Shown piece after piece: positions 1-8,488 of a DNA stretch of 20,000 nt (within the stretch, counting starts at the first letter, position 1; every line of letters starts with the position of its first letter). Position numbers and translations under genes: made by a program. The notes under the pieces were generated by a model. That model saw only the letters and a list, made by a program, of their open reading frames with translations. It was not told the DNA's origin and ran no database searches. The stretch lies in contig JAUCBJ010000238.1 in the NCBI GenBank assembly GCA_032718475.1, positions 1 through 20,000 on the forward strand, written 5' to 3'. The stretch is from Nemertoderma westbladi. Lineage: Eukaryota; Xenacoelomorpha; Nemertodermatida; Nemertodermatidae.

Positions 1-12
1 GAGATTAAACAA

Positions 13-579
13 ATGATGAAACATAAATTCGAGAAAATCATGAATATTTTGAAGAATATACAGAAACAGCCACATAGTGAAAAGGACAATGAGAGTGAGG
101 AAGAGAATAAATCAGAGGAAAGTGAGAATGATGAAACGGAGAGTGAGATAGAGAAAGAAGAAAATGAGAGTGGTGGTGAAGAAAATGAGAGCGAGAAAGA
201 AGTCGAGGAACATGAAAGTGGTGAGGATAATGACTCAGATAATGAGGAGATATTAAGACATGTATTAGGAAATAAAAATAAATTGCAGAAAATAATTAGA
301 CAATTGAATGAAATGCAGAAACATTCGCATAAGGAGAGTGATAATGATGGAAATGAGAGTGATGAGGAAGAATCGGAGGAGAGTAGCGATGACAGTGAGG
401 AAGAATCAAAGGAGAGTAGCGATGACAGTGAGGAAGCATCAGAGGAGAATGACAATGAAAATGGACAGAAAATCAGAGTAGGGAATGGAAAAGTTATATC
501 TCCACCAACTGTTGTATATCGACCTAGGATTATGAACAGTAACAGTCGTACAGTTAGTGCGAGACAGTGCAGAAGATAA
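13..579 (+). CDS. Glu/Ser/Asp-rich low-complexity protein, 5' partial
   Basis: The frame is open from base 1 (E-I-K-Q before the first Met at 13), so the true start may lie outside the window. The 188-residue product has a short Lys/Ile/Gln-rich amino end (residues 1-20), then an acidic region of E, S, D and N with SDDSEE-type repeats (about 20-150), then a basic, proline-containing tail. A helical stretch near residues 91-106 (NKLQKIIRQLNEMQKH) separates two acidic blocks. The stop at 577-579 lies inside a duplicated DNA segment read in another frame, so the last three residues and the stop are probably a by-product of the duplication and the original carboxyl end is lost. I recognise no family. 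Acidic repeats of this kind are common in unrelated nuclear proteins. It could be a real exon, a retrocopy fragment or an expanded minisatellite. Confidence 0.4.
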   Translation: MMKHKFEKIMNILKNIQKQPHSEKDNESEEENKSEESENDETESEIEKEENESGGEENESEKEVEEHESGEDNDSDNEEILRHVLGNKNKLQKIIRQLNEMQKHSHKESDNDGNESDEEESEESSDDSEEESKESSDDSEEASEENDNENGQKIRVGNGKVISPPTVVYRPRIMNSNSRTVSARQCRR

Positions 580-727
580 TTAGACAATTGAATGAAATGC
601 AGAAACATTCGCATAAGGAGAGTGATAATGATGGAAATGAGAGTGATGGGGATGAATCGGAGGAGAGTAGCGATGACAGTGAGGAAGAATCAGAGGAGAG
701 TAGCGATGACAGTGAGGAAGCATCAGA
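284..727 (+). repeat. 160-bp direct duplication, offset 284 bp
   Basis: Bases 284-443 recur at 568-727 with no insertion or deletion and few substitutions. Because 284 is not a multiple of three, the second copy is in another frame relative to the first. Inside each copy is a 33-bp repeat encoding SEESSDDSEEE-like residues. The layout suggests tandem duplication of a 284-bp unit whose second copy is truncated at 727. Confidence 0.9.
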
Positions 728-761
728 TATATCTTATGTGTTACAATGTGTTATATCTTAA
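567..761 (+). pseudogene. Second, truncated copy of the acidic coding segment
   Basis: This 64-codon frame repeats residues of the upstream acidic protein (KIIRQLNEMQKHSHKESDND and the SDDSEE repeats), then runs into unrelated AT-rich sequence and stops. It has no start context of its own and begins at the duplication breakpoint (568). It reads best as a duplicated fragment. Use as an alternative exon of the upstream gene is possible but unsupported. Confidence 0.5.
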
Positions 762-1066
762 ATGTTACTCTGCTATATGTATATGTATATGTGTTATGTT
801 ATAAATATATATTTCAATGTTGCTATATTAAAAATATGAAAATAGTCGACTATATTTCATTTTTCTTTTTTCAACTTTGGATAAATAATATAGGGGTTAA
901 ACAAAGAACATCAAAACAGTTAAACAGTTACATTTAACATTTAGACAGTTGGGGGCTTTTATAGAGGGAGGCTAGAATGGAGTTGTGAAAAAAGAATAAT
1001 CTATTGTAAACCAGATGTTTCTTGAATTTTTCTCAGGCGTATTTAACAATAAAGTGGGTGAAGGTG
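762..1066. other. AT-rich spacer, no gene seen
   Basis: The sequence is AT-rich with a short TATATG/TGTATA run near 770-800 and a T-run near 860. I see no credible coding frame, RNA gene or TIR. Confidence 0.6.
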
Positions 1067-1712
1067 AGGCTGTGGCTGTGGCTGTGGTTGTGGCTGTGGT
1101 TGTGGCTGTGGCTGTGGCTGTGGCTGTGGCTGTGGCTGTGGCTGTGGCTGTGGCTGTGGTTGTGGCTGTGGCTGTGGCTGTGGCTGTGGCTGTGGCTGTG
1201 GCTGTGGTTGTGGCTGTGGTTGTGGCTGTGGCTGTGGCTGTGGCTGTGGCTGTGGCTGTGGCTGTGGCTGTGGCTGTGGCTGTGGTTGTGGCTGTGGCTG
1301 TGGCTTGTGGCTGTGGCTGTGGTTGTGGTTGTGGCTGTGGCTGTGGCTGTGGTTGTGGCTGTGGCTGTGGCTGTGGCTGTGGCTGTGGTTGTGGCTGTGG
1401 CGTGGTTGTGGTTGTGGCTGTGGTTGTGGCTGTGGCTGTGGCTGTGGCTGTGGCTGTGGCTGTGGCTGTGGTTGTGGTTGTGGTTGTGGCTGTGGCTGTG
1501 GCTGTGGCTGTGGCTGTGGCTGTGGCTGTGGCTGTGGTGTGGCTGTGGCTGTGGTGTGGCTGTGGTTGTGGTTGTGGCTGTGGCTGTGGCTGTGGCTGTG
1601 GCTGTGGTTGTGGCTGTGGCTGTGGCTGTGGCTGTGGCTGGTGGCTGTGGCTGTGGCTGTGGCTGTGGCTGTGGCTGTGGCTGTGCGTTGTGGCTGTGGC
1701 TGTGGTCTGTGG
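1067..1712 (+). repeat. Hexanucleotide satellite (GTGGCT)n, about 645 bp
   Basis: The array repeats GTGGCT, with GTGGTT variants interspersed and single-base or short indels near 1302, 1401, 1538, 1553, 1640 and 1685. The unit has no stop codon in any of the six frames (AV, LW and GC on plus; TA, QP and SH on minus), so long frames through it are artefacts. Periodic GTGGTT variants mark stretches that probably expanded together. The C-rich strand is (AGCCAC)n. Confidence 0.97.
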
Positions 1713-1782
1713 GGAGTGCCTCAGGTCTTAAATCAGAGTCTTACAAATTCGAACGTTAACGAACAAATTCAAACGTTACTGT

Positions 1783-1885
1783 TCCACCTTGGTGTAGTGG
1801 TTGCTTTGAATTCACATCTCCAGTAGGTCGTGGGTTCAATCCTCACATGGACCCAGGGCAGTTTTCGTTCGATCTGGGGGTCAAA
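1783..1885 (+). mobile_element. tRNA-derived SINE, copy 1
   Basis: An A-box-like sequence (TGGTGTAGTGG, 1790-1800) is followed at tRNA-like distance by a B-box (GGTTCAATCC, 1833-1842). Bases 1830-1846 fold as a T-arm with a 5-bp stem (one G-U pair) around a 7-base TTCAATC loop. The acceptor stem is degenerate, so it is not a functional tRNA. A related sequence on the minus strand near 16900-17022 shares the anticodon-arm, T-arm and downstream AGTTTTCGTT parts, which shows that this is a dispersed family. A poly-A or satellite tail is not obvious; AT-rich sequence follows. Confidence 0.7.
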
Positions 1886-2674
1886 ATTAAGTAATAATAT
1901 ATCTAAAAAAGTCTCAAACATCTTGCCTCATGGCTCGCCCCTCAGAACTCTTAAGCAATATAGCTTCATAGTTTTTAAGGAAAACTGTTAAACGAGATTT
2001 GTTACTTACGCATACCTCGCAGACTTAAGTAATTAATTATACAGTAGGTTAGATCGTTTTGAGAATAGGACCATTGGAAACAGCGCCCTCGAAAACCTCA
2101 GTACAAATAAAATGAATAAAGATTAACAGGATATAGCTTGGTATTATAAAACATAAATTATAATACAGTAAAACAATTAGGGTTGTAAATAAAAACAAAT
2201 TCAATAAATTGAAGATAAACTGTATATAACTTATGTATTAAAAGAGGGTTTTATTTAATTATGCTCGTGGACTGCTTCATAAAGTACAATATGAAAGAAT
2301 GCAATCTATTGCAAGAGCAGATGTTTATTCTAATTTCTTGAATGAATTGATGTAATAACGAAGCTGTGGGTTTGAATAATTTAAGCTCTATCGCAGGCCC
2401 CATTCACGCAGGCCCCATTCACGCATTGATGTTTGGGTTAGTCATGCTACGGTTAATAAGAGCCCGAGCGGCCGCAGATTATTGAGGGATGACTCAGGGC
2501 CAAACTGGTCCACTTTATTTTTGAGTGAGGGTAATTTATATTTAATTCTATCTTTACCTACTGAATGGCAAAAATAATACAAATGTATTGTATATTATAT
2601 TGCACAGTGCCTATTGTGTTGTATATTTCGTTTGTTATAGTACAATTTATTCATCTCGCGCCCCCTATCTGATT
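1886..2674. other. AT-rich spacer with a 15-bp tandem pair
   Basis: No coding frame or RNA gene is supported. The only structure noted is a perfect two-copy tandem of CGCAGGCCCCATTCA at 2392-2406 and 2407-2421, followed by a third partial CGCATT. Confidence 0.6.
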
Positions 2675-2755
2675 GATTTGTATCAAATTAAATTGCCTTT
2701 GGCAACATTATTTGATACAAATCGATTGATTAAACAATTAATTAATTGTTTAATC
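2675..2755. repeat. Two adjacent inverted repeats
   Basis: Bases 2675-2723 form an imperfect hairpin whose outer arms are GATTTGTATCAAAT and its exact complement. Bases 2728-2755 are a perfect 28-bp palindrome, each half being GATTAAACAATTAA. Further TTAATTAAT/GATTGATTAA runs continue to about 2786. They may be remnants of a small foldback element or simple AT-rich cruciform sequence. Confidence 0.85.
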
Positions 2756-2880
2756 GACCAATTAATTAATTGATTGATTAATTAATGACCTACTTAACAC
2801 CCAAGGTGCGAAGTAGGACTAACTGTCGCCGAAGTAGGGTAAACCATTACTACTGGTGTAAATCCGACACTAGAAATGAC

Positions 2881-3004
2881 TATCATTTTAAGCATTTAAA
2901 AAGTAGCAGCATTGAAATAAAAAGAATGGCTGAATGGAATGGTATCATTTTAAGCATTTAAAAAGTAGCAGCATTGAAATAAAAAGAATGGCTGAATGGA
3001 ATGG
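2881..3004 (+). repeat. Perfect 62-bp tandem duplication
   Basis: Bases 2881-2942 and 2943-3004 are identical over 62 bp, beginning TATCATTTTAAGC and ending GAATGGAATGG. Complete identity suggests a recent event, polymorphism or an assembly duplication. Confidence 0.95.
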
Positions 3005-3025
3005 ATCGATAAGTTATATGAATAT

Positions 3026-3048
3026 TACTACTACTACTACTACTACTA
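3026..3048 (-). repeat. Trinucleotide (TAG)n tail of the minus-strand LINE
   Basis: Read on the minus strand this is a run of TAG/AGT triplets about 30 bases past the stop codon of the LINE fragment at 3079-3357. Non-LTR elements of several clades end in short tandem repeats, so this is plausibly the 3' tail of that element. Confidence 0.6.
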
Positions 3049-3078
3049 GGATCGGCATGCTGCATTGCAGCTGCATTT

Positions 3079-3357
3079 TTAAGAATGCTGTGCCGGCTTA
3101 TTGACAAAGTTGCACCGCCACAACTCCCTATCACCCATGACATTTGCTAGATCATCCGCATCTTCAAGGCCAGTGTCCTTTAAGATGCGTCTCAAGAAAG
3201 TCATGGGCTGTCCACCATGCTTATTCACTCCACGAGGCTGCCAAAGTACAAGATTATGCACTGCCTGGCCCTCACGGCGAAAGCAATGTCCTGCAAATAT
3301 GAATATAAATTTTTCCCTTAGTTGAGTAACTCCAAGACCAGCAGAGCAAATAGACAA
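3079..3357 (-). pseudogene. Non-LTR retrotransposon (LINE) ORF2 3' end, 5' truncated
   Basis: The 92-codon frame encodes the post-reverse-transcriptase region of a LINE polyprotein. It shows the pattern FAGHCFRREG...LVLWQPRG...GGQPMTF...DTGLEDADDL...GDRELWR, which I recognise as the conserved carboxyl-terminal segment of many animal LINEs (GHC/R, LVLW-P, G-x-P, DTGL, DREWR landmarks). No reverse transcriptase motifs are present: the frame is cut at its amino end near a run of 19 G (C on this strand), typical of 5' truncation. The stop is at 3079-3081, followed by a short untranslated region and a TAG-repeat tail. It is not functional. Clade is not assigned. Confidence 0.75.
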
Positions 3358-3387
3358 CTGGCAGCGGCAGGTGGGTGGAGGGAGTGA

Positions 3388-3406
3388 GGGGGGGGGGGGG
3401 GGGGGG
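3388..3406 (+). repeat. Poly-G run, 19 bases
   Basis: Nineteen consecutive G lie between the truncated LINE and the TIR element that starts at 3419, within a G-rich flank (3369-3416). The length is probably polymorphic and prone to sequencing error. Confidence 0.95.
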
Positions 3407-3418
3407 CGATTGGGGGAC

Positions 3419-4366
3419 GCCCGCGGGCACTAATGTCTCAGGACTCATTAGTGCCCGAGGACCTTGTCTGCAAGTGAGACGTTAGTGCCCGTGAGTCATT
3501 AGTGCCCGAGGACCTTGTCTGCAAGTGGGACGTTAGTGCCCGAGAGTCATTAGTGCCAAAGGACCTTGTCTGCAAGTGAGACGTTACTGCCCGCGAGTCA
3601 TTAGTCCCCGCACTGAATTTGGAAGTTAGATAAGGCGTTTTACTTCTTACTTATAATGAGTTATACCCCATTCAACCAAAGTCATTGACAATGGCCTCCT
3701 CCATTAACATACACTAATTTAATTAATTCCCTAATTTAATTAACTAAAAGTACTACTATACTTTTAATTCGTCGACAAAATGTCAGACAGTCGGCTGAGT
3801 ATTTTTCTTGAAATCATTAACCCATTTCAATATATTAGTTAGGCGTCCTCGGTCCTCCGACGATTATACTGTAGTATTGCACCTTGTTTTTTTTTATTAC
3901 ACATAGTGTCTCCAGTAAAGTTAAACAAATTAAGTATACTAATCCAAAGTAGGTTATTTATAAACAATCAAACGCTGTTGCTTGATCCTCATTCCTTGAA
4001 GACTTTACCGCAAAACCAAATAATATAAATGCTACCATGTCTAACTAAGATTATTTAACTTTTTAATCATAATAGATCCAAGTTGAAAATAAAATGTTAA
4101 ATTACGAGACGCGGGAACTAAAGACTGGAAATTATCTTTGAAGTTTGAAGAAAGTATCGTATCGTTTGCATCAGCAGGAACTAAAGAAGCGGGAAATGTC
4201 TTCCTGGCCTGTTGTATTTATTACAAATACTAACTGCTGTAACTAAGTCACTAGGCGGGCACTAATTTCTCGCAGGCACTAACGTCCTATGGGACATTAG
4301 TGCCCGCTATAATGCGACTAAGTGACCGCGGGCACTAAAGGTACTGAGACATTAGTGCCCGCGGGC
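3419..4366. mobile_element. Non-autonomous TIR element with repeated subterminal motifs
   Basis: The two ends are perfect inverted repeats of at least 23 bp (GCCCGCGGGCACTAATGTCT plus three more bases at 3419-3441; complement at 4344-4366). Both ends are rich in GGGCACTAA or its complement TTAGTGCCC: eight on the left (3427-3610) and five on the right (4256-4360), several slightly altered. The middle (about 3620-4250) is AT-rich with no coding frame, so the element would depend on a transposase elsewhere. No clear target-site duplication is visible; the left flank is a G-run. Dense subterminal motifs are known to bind transposase in hAT elements; that role here is inference. Confidence 0.8.
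3443..3608 (+). repeat. 51-bp subterminal minisatellite, about 3.2 copies
   Basis: The marker ACCTTGTCTG recurs at 3461, 3512 and 3563, exactly 51 bp apart. Each unit contains CATTAGTGCCC and GTTAGTGCCC. The array forms the left subterminal region of the TIR element, and the right end carries the same motif in a different arrangement. Confidence 0.92.
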
Positions 4367-4858
4367 CCTTAGGTAAACCTTAAGATAGTCTAACATTGCT
4401 TGAAAACAACAAATCTTGAGAGTAAGACTAAACACGAAGTGGGGCCTTCGCGCAGCACGTGACTTAAATTTAATTTAAGTACTAATTCGAAAGTATTACT
4501 GTATTAGGATATTATTGGAATGTGGTGTGGAATGTTAGGAATGTATATGAATCAGCAGTCCGTAGAGGTTTACATATTTAAAATTACTGCCGAAATATAA
4601 GTTATATGAGTATTATTTGTTATGATTTCTACCATTATATTCTTCCACGCAAAGTTCCTAGTCCTATAGGTCCAATCAAAACATTCTGTATATTGCCAAT
4701 GGTTCAACGTAATCAAAGAGACGACGCTAGACGACGCACGCAGCCAATCCCAGTGAAAAATGCACGCAAATAAGTAGTCATAAGTGATAATTCTAGAAAG
4801 GCTTTTCTGCGAATGTAGGCTATTGTGTAATTCATTTCAGTACCGGTCTGCCTAACTG

Positions 4859-5101
4859 TCTGCACCAGGTGTCTGCACCAGGTGTCTGCACCAGGTGTCT
4901 GCACCAGGTGTCTGCACTAGGTGTCTGCACCAGGTGTCTGCACCAGGTGTCTGCACCAGGTGTCTGCACCAGGTGTCTGCACCCACCAGGTGTCTGCACC
5001 AGGTGTCTGCACCAGGTGTCTGCACCAGGTGTCTGCACCAGGTGTCTGCACCAGGTGTCTGCACCAGTTGTCTGCACCAGGTGTCTGCACCAGGTGTCTG
5101 C
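4859..5101 (+). repeat. 13-bp minisatellite GTCTGCACCAGGT, about 18 copies
   Basis: Tandem copies of GTCTGCACCAGGT run nearly without change; variants are at about 4916 (ACTAGG), 4981 (a 4-base insertion) and 5068 (AGTTG). Every intact unit contains CAGGTG, an E-box core. Because 13 is not a multiple of 3, all frames cycle and the apparent Cys/His/Gln-rich open frames on both strands are shadows. Confidence 0.97.
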
Positions 5102-5241
5102 TTAACGTTTACACCCCAATTCCGCTTGGTTTATATCTTGATTATCAATAAAATAGTAACGTGAAATATTTATGGAGCGTATATTTGAGAATGTTGAAAT
5201 AATGCGTTTAGTAGTGTGACCAGCGTCTTGAATTTCCGCTT

Positions 5242-6018
5242 ACCTCTAGCGGCAGACTGGAGAAATGCAGATCGACCACCTTCCTCAGAAAGACGCAGCA
5301 TGTGCTCTAGTACATATGCCAATATTCACTTTAAATAAATTAATATCAAGGAATTGGGGACAGTTATACATTTCGCCCTCTAGCGGCAGACTGGAGGACT
5401 CCAGACCGTTTACTGCCCACCAAAGACTCAGGCCGACTTCTACTACATATCTGCTACGTTTCAGCTTGAACGGATCATAAATAACGAGATGGGAGAAAGA
5501 TTTCACTTTCAAACATTTCGCCCTCTAGCGGCAGACTGAAGAACTGCACACGGATTAGCCTTCAATTCAATTCAATTCAATTCCTTCTTTCAAAGTCACA
5601 GCTAATGGTCTAGTACATATCTGCCAAATTTCAGCATAAATGGATTAAAAGCAAAGAAATGGGAGGACATTTAACGTTTAGACATGTGGCCCTCTAGCAG
5701 GAGACTATTGCTCTGATGGTGTCTGAAAGTCTCTCAAACGTCTCAACTTTAGCTCATATTGATACCTACAAATTTTCAACTTGGCAGCTTTAAATCCGAC
5801 AAAGTTATTAGCATGTCAAAATCGTAACGACGACAACGATTTCACTTTCAGACCTTTGGCCCTCTAGCGGCAGACTGGAGAACTGCAGATGGATTCGCCT
5901 CCTTTGAAAGTCACAGCTAATGGTCTAATACATATCTGCTAAGTTTCAGCTTAAACGGATTAAAAGCAAAGAAATGGGAGGGCATTTAATGTTTAGACAT
6001 GTGGCCCTCTAGCGGGAG
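5242..6018 (-). repeat. Tandem ~145-bp sub-repeats of E1 with CTCF-like sites
   Basis: Six diverged units each contain a form of CTGCCGCTAGAGGGC on the minus strand (plus positions 5242, 5374, 5519, 5688, 5858 and 6003), spaced about 130-170 bp. Units also share a block like ATCCGTTTAAGCTGAAACTT and a TATGTACTAGACCAT block. The spacing and shared blocks match those of copy E2. The site is close to the vertebrate CTCF core CCDSNAGRKGGCDS. Confidence 0.85.
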
Positions 6019-6138
6019 ACCATTGCACTGATGGTGTCTGAAAGTCTCTCAAAAATCTCAACTTTTGCTCATATTGATACCTACAAATTTTCAACTTGGC
6101 AGCTTTAAATCCGACAAAGTTATTAGCATGTCAAAATC

Positions 6139-6167
6139 GTAACGACGACGACGACAACGACGACGAC

Positions 6168-6199
<32 letters not shown>

Positions 6200-6205
6200 C
6201 GACAA
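6139..6205 (-). repeat. (GTC)n microsatellite internal to E1
   Basis: On the plus strand this is a run of GAC/AAC triplets; on the minus strand GTC with GTT interruptions. The same tract occurs at the same place in copy E2 but is shorter, so it is an inherited, length-variable part of the family. Arg-rich frames across it are artefacts. Confidence 0.95.
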
Positions 6206-6281
6206 CTATTTGCATAAATTGACCCACCCCCTAACAGTGTCAATTCGCTAAGGCTCCGCCAACTTCGTGGCTCGCCCCACA

Positions 6282-6608
6282 AGCCAGTAAGTCAATAGGA
6301 GGGCTCCAATTTCTAAGGAAATAGAAGGGGATGATTAGCAATTTTGATTGGTCGATGATGCATCCGCAAGCGGATTCCTTATGTGTCAGTCCTTACGTTT
6401 TTACTCTCGTGGCATACAGGATAGGAAATGGTTAGGCCTACAGGCAGACATGGATTACGGATATGGGAGGGATCATGGCAGCATGGCCATGGAGGGATAA
6501 TCTTATGACACCTGTCCCTGTTTCGCTGACGCTGTCTGCCTGTCCTGCAGTGCTGTACCTGTGTACCAGTAGCGGTACTGTAGTCGGTAGTTCAGTTGAT
6601 ATCCAAAG
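6282..6608. other. Spacer between E1 and the LINE, nothing identified
   Basis: No convincing coding frame, RNA gene or repeat was found. The short frame around 6463-6654 has no recognisable motif and overlaps the start of the LINE homology in another frame. Confidence 0.5.
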
Positions 6609-7238
6609 GTTTTCGCAAAGGCATTCGATTCAGAAGTACAAAGTAAGCTTTTAGCTAAGCTTTCCAGTTATGGAATTAGCGGAAATCTTATTGCTTGGTT
6701 GACAGCATTTCTTTCCAATCGTACTCAACGTGTACTAGTTGAAAATAGTTATTCTAATTATATTTATAATATAGTTATTTTGGGTACCCCGCAGGGGACA
6801 GTTTTAGGACCATTATTATTTTTACTGTTCATTAATGACTTACCTGAAAATCAGAAAATGTTTACCCTGTATCGTGCAAATTATTTGCTGATGATGCTAA
6901 ATTATTCGCTCTCTCTGTTAACTCTCACGTTTTAAGTTCAGCATTATCAGCATTAGAGCACTGAGCAAGTGAATGGCAACTCACAAGTGCTTTATTTCGG
7001 TAACAATAATGTGCGTACCTCTTACTGTATTTACAATACGAATATAAGGGAGGAATCTCACTGTAAAGATTTAGGAGTTACAATTTCCAATAATCTAAAG
7101 TTCGTTAAGTATTGCCGTGAACAAGTAGCCAAAGCCTACAAAATTGTAAATATGCTTTTTCGTTGTTTTTACACTAAGAACATGGTAGCTCTTATAAGAA
7201 CGTATAAATCATACGTCCGGCCATTATTGGAATATTGT
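6609..7238 (+). pseudogene. LINE reverse transcriptase, 5' part of an interrupted copy
   Basis: The frame at 6609-6935 reads AKAFDS (motif A region with catalytic Asp), then LSSYGISGNLIAWLTAFLSNRTQ and GTPQGTVLGPLLFLLFINDL (motif B), as in CR1/Jockey-like reverse transcriptases. The catalytic FADD (motif C) lies in another frame at 6884-6895, so at least one frameshift separates them. The coding resumes at about 6969 in the first frame (YFGNNN, KDLGVTISNNLKF, then RTYKSYVRPLLEYC) and is cut at codon TGT, 7236-7238, by element E3. The continuation (TPVWSP...VENVQRYFTWRL) is found at 12209. The copy lacks its endonuclease and is dead: truncated, frameshifted and split. Confidence 0.85.
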
Positions 7239-7434
7239 GGGGCGAGCCACGAAGTGAGTGAGCCTTAGCGTAGTGGTACCATTAATCAACCTGTCGTTCT
7301 GTCGTTCTGTCGCGTTTTTTTTTCAGTATTTTATTTTAAACGTTAATAACTCGGCCAATCCTTGATGAAATCTATCCAAACTTGGTACACATGTTGTTTG
7401 GCAAAAGTTTGAAAATTTTCCAAGTAGAATTTGC

Positions 7435-7453
7435 GTGGGGCCTTCGTGCAGCA
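7435..7453 (-). repeat. Internal inverted copy of the family 3' module
   Basis: GTGGGGCCTTCGTGCAGCA is the reverse complement of the family 3' end (TGCTGCGCGAAGGCCCCAC in E2 and E3), one base changed. It sits only about 200 bp from the E3 5' end, with a T-run and a CTGTCGTT repeat between. It implies inversion or nested insertion of a second family copy within E3. Confidence 0.7.
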
Positions 7454-7459
7454 TCAGTG

Positions 7460-7955
7460 TAACTGTTATTGCAGTTATAATACATTTGTTTATCCAAATT
7501 TAAAATGCGTTAAATTATTATTACTGTAGGATAAATCAGCTGGGTTTTCTGACAAATTTTGCAATTCTGCATGTAGGCCTACCATGTGTACCGGTACTGT
7601 CAGGCTGTACTCAATCCCTGAATCGAGAATCCTGCAAAGCTATATACTGTTAGGTATATTGCTGTATTGGGGTGGGGTTAGGAATAATCCATTTGTTTTA
7701 GCATTGAACTGTTGAATCCCCTTATTTATTATAAAACCATTGGAAATATTCGCAAATGCCGCTCCATTACTGTCTGAAACGCTCCCGACAGTCCGATGTA
7801 TCTGGACCCGAGCAGCCGAGTTGCTTCAAGAGGTGATTAACGGGGGAATACTACGGAATTGCTTGTTTGTCAGTACGATTCTATTTGGGTATTTACTACA
7901 CTCAGACACTGGGAATACGGCGGTCAGTCAGACCAGCCTGGAAAAAGTCACCCAG
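7460..7955. other. E3 interior, no supported gene
   Basis: A 120-codon open frame starts at 7740, but its carboxyl half is generated by the CGCGCAC repeat at 7960-8090 and its amino half shows no recognised motif. I see nothing else that can be named. Confidence 0.45.
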
Positions 7956-8092
7956 GCGCGCACAACGCCCGCGCACTTCATTGCCAACCGCGCATTCCCA
8001 TATAGAAAAATCGCGCACCCCAAGAATCTTAACCGCGCACCCCAAAAATCTCAACCGCGCACCCAAAAAATTCAACCGCGCACCCCCAGACC
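7956..8092 (+). repeat. Degenerate ~22-bp CCGCGCACCC tandem
   Basis: CCGCGCACCCC or a close form recurs about every 20-25 bp, separated by A-rich AAAAATCTC spacers (about 8008, 8033, 8055, 8077). The AACCGCGCACC phase is clearest over the last three units. A similar CGCGCA-rich block, not in simple register, occurs at 9325-9493 on the other side of the foldback. Confidence 0.75.
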
Positions 8093-8488
8093 CCGAAAAT
8101 AAAAGGTAGGATAGTGTTACAAACAAGTGTGGAAACAAGTGTGACGTTATGCTGTTATGAAAGGTTTTATTAAAAAAAATTATATTTAAAATTGTATGCC
8201 TACAGTATATTTCTCTAGTTCAATTTTGGAATAAAAAATTTCATTGCGAAATCTAATAACTATTTACATACATGTATAATGCGTACATGGAGTTCTTGGA
8301 AATGCTGCGACCAGAGTCGAGTAGTACGGAAACGGAAATAAGGTAGCATAATGTAATAAGGTCATACTGTATGTTTAGGTTAACCGATCACAGTTCTGAA
8401 TTAAAAATGTAATGTTCTTAGTGGAATGATATACTTTTATTTGTATATTTACATTCATATTTATGTACTTTTATTTGTTTATTTAAAG
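8093..8488. other. AT-rich stretch inside E3, no gene
   Basis: AT-rich sequence with no coding frame, RNA gene or clear repeat until the foldback arm starts at 8489. Confidence 0.5.

Larger units (their letters stand above)
4435..6278 (-). mobile_element. TGTGGGGC-family element, copy E1
   Basis: On the minus strand the element starts GGGGCGAGCCACGAAGTTGG (complement of 6259-6278) and ends GCGCGAAGGCCCCACTTCG (complement of 4435-4453). TGT flanks both edges (ACA on plus at 4432-4434 and 6279-6281). In minus order it holds the 5' module, a GTC-repeat tract, a conserved 130-bp block, about six 145-bp sub-repeats, a 13-bp minisatellite and the 3' module. Its 5' half matches copy E2 (14083 onward) closely base by base. 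No transposase gene is visible, so it is non-autonomous. The near-terminal ACGAAGT...GCCTT.GCG appears inverted at the two ends, and the 3' end can fold as CGAAG-loop-CTTCG. Confidence 0.75.

Noticed and set aside
1015-1826. Three long overlapping plus-strand frames (Ala-Val, Leu-Trp, Gly-Cys repeats)
   Set aside because: All are produced by the stop-free hexanucleotide array; no unique coding sequence is attached.
1926-1950. CATGGCTCGCCCCTC as another family terminus
   Set aside because: Resembles the family 5' end complement only over about 10 bp, and no matching partner end is nearby.
3443-3608. Regularly spaced repeat resembling a CRISPR array
   Set aside because: The 51-bp units are contiguous tandems without unique spacers, in a eukaryotic TIR element.
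4832-5164. Several Cys/His/Gln-rich frames on both strands, resembling a repeat protein
   Set aside because: They are the same 13-bp minisatellite read in cycling frames.
7260-7280. TAGCGTAGTGG as a tRNA A-box
   Set aside because: No B-box follows at a suitable distance; it belongs to the 5' module of E3.
7740-8102. 120-codon frame as a gene
   Set aside because: Its carboxyl part is made by the CCGCGCACCC tandem and the rest shows no motif or homologous pattern I recognise.
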